Assembly (NCBI RefSeq): GCF_001039355.2
Contig: NW_019775902.1
Location: forward strand, 716,518 to 780,517
Length of the DNA: 64,000 nucleotides
Origin: Lingula anatina
Lineage: Eukaryota; Brachiopoda; Lingulata; Lingulida; Lingulidae
Direction: 5' to 3'
The translations under genes were made by a program, and so were the position numbers. Positions 61,216 through 64,000 of the stretch are shown here, one piece after another (the stretch's first letter is position 1; the number at the start of each line of letters is the position of its first letter). The notes below the pieces were generated by a model. The model saw nothing but the letters and a program-made list of their open reading frames with translations, did not search any database and was not told the origin of the DNA.

Positions 61216-64000
61216 CACACCAGTTTTGGACCTACTTAAAATGACAAGTGAACCTAAAAACTAGTGTATTTATCTTGGCTTTCTTTGTCTCAAATGTGCC
61301 CATGAAATATAGCACAGGTACTGAGCTTACTTATGCCCAGGTTTGGCGAGTTGTAAGAAGCACACCTAATTTGGCTGAAGTGGGAAAACATGATCCACGG
61401 CTCTGTGGAGGTTTATGACCCGACTAACGTGGACTAACGTGGACTAACGTGTGGATAACAATTAACAATCTTTTCTTCATACAAACAGATAAGGCTGCCT
61501 TCAATGTTTTGTATTTTTCTTACCTCCTTTTACTAGTCATGGGTGCTACAAGTTTCCAATGTTTCAAAACTGGGTCAAAAACTTCAACTGTTTGTAACCT
61601 CTCCTGGCCGTCATAGCCTCCAATTGCATACAACTGCCCTGAAATGTTATAAATTGTAATACTACTGTACACCTGTGATACTGAATAAATGAGCTTTTTT
61701 ACTAAGAGGGAAGAAAGTTATGATTTTACCAGAAAGTATATGTTGGTAATCTTGTTTGTTTGTGTACAAAATATTTCTTCACAAATTTTGTACTCAGCTG
61801 AGAGAAGCAGAGGAGAGGCATACAAAATTGTCTTCTAATTGCAAAAAACTTCCCTTGGCAAGTAAACTTTAACACCAAACAAGGAAAAAAAATCAAATAA
61901 ATATGTAAAACTATTCAAGAAATTTGCACACAACCAAAACCAAGGGAAAATGTATTATTACCTCCGCCAAGGAGGTTATGTTTTCACCCCTGTTTGTTTA
62001 TTTATTTGTTTGTTTGTCATCAATATAACTCAAAAAGTTATGGACCTATTTTGATGAAATTTTAGGGAACTGTCAGAAGTGGGCCAAGGAAGAGATGATT
62101 AGTTTTTGGTGGTGATCCGGATCAATAATCAATCCATAATCAATAATAGTCAAATATCGCTGCCTTGTCGTAGGTCTGCACAGAGTGCTTTTTTAGTTCT
62201 CATAATGCTTCAAAACTGCCTCACAGGACAGGACAGATGTGACATTTGGGGGTTTTCATAGGGTGATGATCTAGATGACACAGAGTAATTGCAAAATTAT
62301 TTCCTATCAAGGTCATCAAAAGTTTACCATGTTGATGGGATTTTCTCTGTCTGAATCTCTGTTCGCAGGCAAAAATGTCTCAAAAAGTCCTTCACAAAAC
62401 AAAGATAAATAAATTGAAAATTGTTCAGGATAGACTGTTATGCAGGAGAGAAAGAGGTGATTTCAATTTCAATTAAATGTGGGTCTTTGAATGATTTAAA
62501 TAATTTTAATGCCTTTTTTCTTGAAAGCGGTACTGACCTTTAGTTTTAGCTGCTATTATTTTTAAAACATTATGTATGTCACTACCTAATGCTGGAAAAG
62601 ACTAAATGTACTCATCTTCTGTTTATTAAGTCAGGGATTTATTTAATGACAAGGAATGACCCAGGTTTAGTCACATAATGTCGAATTCAATGAAGGGAAA
62701 CAACTACCAGATATCATCTTTCATAACTGTACAGTGAAATATCTTGCAAACAGGAGATTGAGAATGCCGTCTTCAGTTGAATTGAGTTTGATTAAAAAAC
62801 CCCCTGGTTTCCTTTCAGGATATAAACTAGACAGCAGGATTGAGAAATGTAGAGAAATAAAATAAATAAAGTACTATAAATGTATGCTGAAAAGAGGTTA
62901 TGTGAAAAAAGCCATTACTTGTAAAACAACATTTTCTTAGATCTTCAGCAATTTCCACTGCAATACAAAATACTGAATAAATTCAGATATATTCAATTTA
63001 AACCATTCTAAATGAGACGAAAGAAAGAGAGACAGGCTGTGAAGAACATTGGAGAAGAGAAGCTGAAACCAAGACTTGGGATGTATTGAAATCAACTAGA
63101 GTGGAGATCTCAGAACAGGGAGTGACAGAAGGATCTTGAAGTAGTCCACATTGTATGCTCCAAGAGGGACAATAGGTATAACTAAGGAAATACTAATCTA
63201 ATTTTCTAACACTTTTTGCAATACAAAGATTCCAAGAAACTTCTTGGCAAAACAAAAATATGGTCTGGAATAATGAGGTGAATGGTAAAGAAATATATAC
63301 AAAATATCAGGACATGTGTAATGTGCTATTATGTGCAACTGACTGGCAGCCCAGTTTTGAGTTACGACTCAATAACTAAAGGTGTCCCTCCAACCCTGTT
63401 TCTTGGACACATTTCACCATCTTGAACTGCCACTCCCACCCTGCTTCTATAACACAACTTACCATCTAGAACTGTCACTCTCACCCTGCTTCTAAAACAC
63501 AACTTACCATCTAGAACTGCCACTCTCACCCTGCTTCTATAACACAACTTACCATCTAGAACTGTCACTCCCACCCTGCTTCTAAAACACAACTTACCAT
63601 CTAGAACTGCAACTCCCACCCTGCTTCTGAGAGTGCTCATGGGTTCAGCTAATGTCCATCGGCCCACAATGGGATCAAAGCTCTCTACTGTGCTTAACGA
63701 GTCTCCTAAAAGATGACATAATAGGTTTTAACTTGTTACTCCCCATTCAGTGCTTAAGCATTTAGCAAAATCAGGAACATATATTCATTCATAACTTACA
63801 GAACTTGGAAAGTGTGAATTTTACATATGAATATTTCTCAGAAAATGAAATGTAAAATTTTGATAATGAAAAGCTGGACAGTTCTCTTTAGATTGTACTT
63901 CTATTTTTTCTATATCTTAGGAAATGTGCTTCTGCTATCAAATAAAGTTTTTTAAAGCATAAAACTGGAAAAAAAAAGAAGTTCAACTACTCACCAGATG
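59086..64000 (-). CDS. KLHL18: Kelch-like protein 18 (KLHL18), kelch half, 5' partial
   Basis: Exons: 63995-64000 (cut by the window edge), 63598-63705, 61524-61638, 60123-60227, 59847-59958, 59086-59475; all phases join. It encodes most of the six-blade kelch propeller: [137 protein letters not shown], and the end [14 protein letters not shown]. Blade order and C-terminus (vertebrate form ends GGVGVGCIPL) identify KLHL18 rather than other KLHL proteins. Family knowledge: KLHL18 is a substrate adaptor of the CUL3-RING ubiquitin ligase, with BTB and BACK domains N-terminal to this propeller; here they lie beyond the window. The exon at 63598-63705 ends in an array of duplicated splice donors, described separately. 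Confidence 0.93.
61959..62160. mobile_element. Repeat-like element starting ACCTCCGCCAAGGAGGT
   Basis: Begins with a small hairpin (ACCTCC-gccaa-GGAGGT) followed by TATGTTTTCACCCC, a TTTG-rich stretch, and TATAACTCAAAAAGTTATGG (itself an inverted repeat around CAAAA). I recall near-identical text from many animal genomes as an interspersed repeat; only one copy is in this window. It lies in a KLHL18 intron. Confidence 0.5.
63416..63600 (-). repeat. KLHL18: 45-bp tandem array duplicating a KLHL18 5' splice site
   Basis: On the minus strand GATG|GTAAGT occurs four times with the GT at 63596-63597, 63551-63552, 63506-63507 and 63461-63462, and a fifth degenerate GATG|GTGAAA has its GT at 63416-63417. 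Spacing is exactly 45 bp. Each unit comprises the last ~31 nt of the exon type ([10 protein letters not shown]) plus the first ~14 nt of the intron. Units 1 and 3, and 2 and 4, share diagnostic variants (Phe/Thr against Tyr/Ala), implying duplication of a 90-bp dimer. The frame is open throughout to a stop at 63362-63364. Confidence 0.92.

Noticed and set aside
1-64000. CRISPR arrays, bacterial operons, rRNA and tRNA genes
   Set aside because: The DNA is clearly metazoan; no spaced direct repeats of CRISPR type and no tRNA or rRNA signature was recognised by eye.

Overview
This is invertebrate nuclear genomic DNA. Coding regions are split by GT-AG introns, the background is AT-rich, and microsatellites, short inverted-repeat elements and words such as tacatgtac and taggcctac are abundant. 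An intact SPAG16/PF20 gene implies motile cilia or flagellated sperm. The style fits a marine bilaterian (mollusc, brachiopod or similar), but I cannot fix the phylum from sequence alone. A single N at 58911 marks an assembly join. Gene models were built by hand from exon-intron junctions and reading phase; several genes are not visible as long ORFs.

Layout. 1-7.5 kb, + strand: a cluster of Ly6/uPAR (three-finger) exon pairs. The first is a two-domain, probably GPI-anchored protein whose 5' end lies outside the window; two further single modules follow. 10.1-15.0 kb, - strand: an orphan gene for about 1439 residues, low complexity, with a 26-nt first coding exon and one giant last exon. 15-24.8 kb: no convincing gene; repeats including a foldback element. 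24.8-28.4 kb, + strand: a seven-exon FAD-dependent oxidoreductase of the GlpA / L-2-hydroxyglutarate-oxidase type, ending in Ser-Lys-Leu, a canonical peroxisomal import signal. 31.0-35.5 kb, + strand: a four-exon secreted Ly6 protein, convergent with SPAG16 (36.3-45.5 kb, - strand, 17 coding exons, about 618 residues). 47.3-51.5 kb, - strand: a two-exon gene for a small secreted cysteine-containing protein, with a TATA box. 56.5-64 kb, - strand: the 3' half of a KLHL18-type kelch gene, with its last three exons present twice on either side of the N.

Most unusual observation: in the KLHL18 gene a 45-bp segment spanning an exon-intron boundary is tandemly repeated, giving four strong and one weak 5' splice sites spaced exactly 15 codons apart, with an open frame throughout. 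If more than one site is used, the kelch propeller would gain 15-residue steps. Other leads are the predicted peroxisomal oxidoreductase, the KLHL18 3'-end duplication with only synonymous exonic differences (haplotig or real duplication), a 79-bp perfect repeat shared by introns of two neighbouring genes, a 43-bp perfect hairpin with a TA centre, and several short inverted-repeat element families.

The genes show no evident joint pathway; this is an ordinary metazoan gene neighbourhood with one local gene-family expansion (Ly6). Statements about function rest on family resemblance recognised by eye. No database search was possible.
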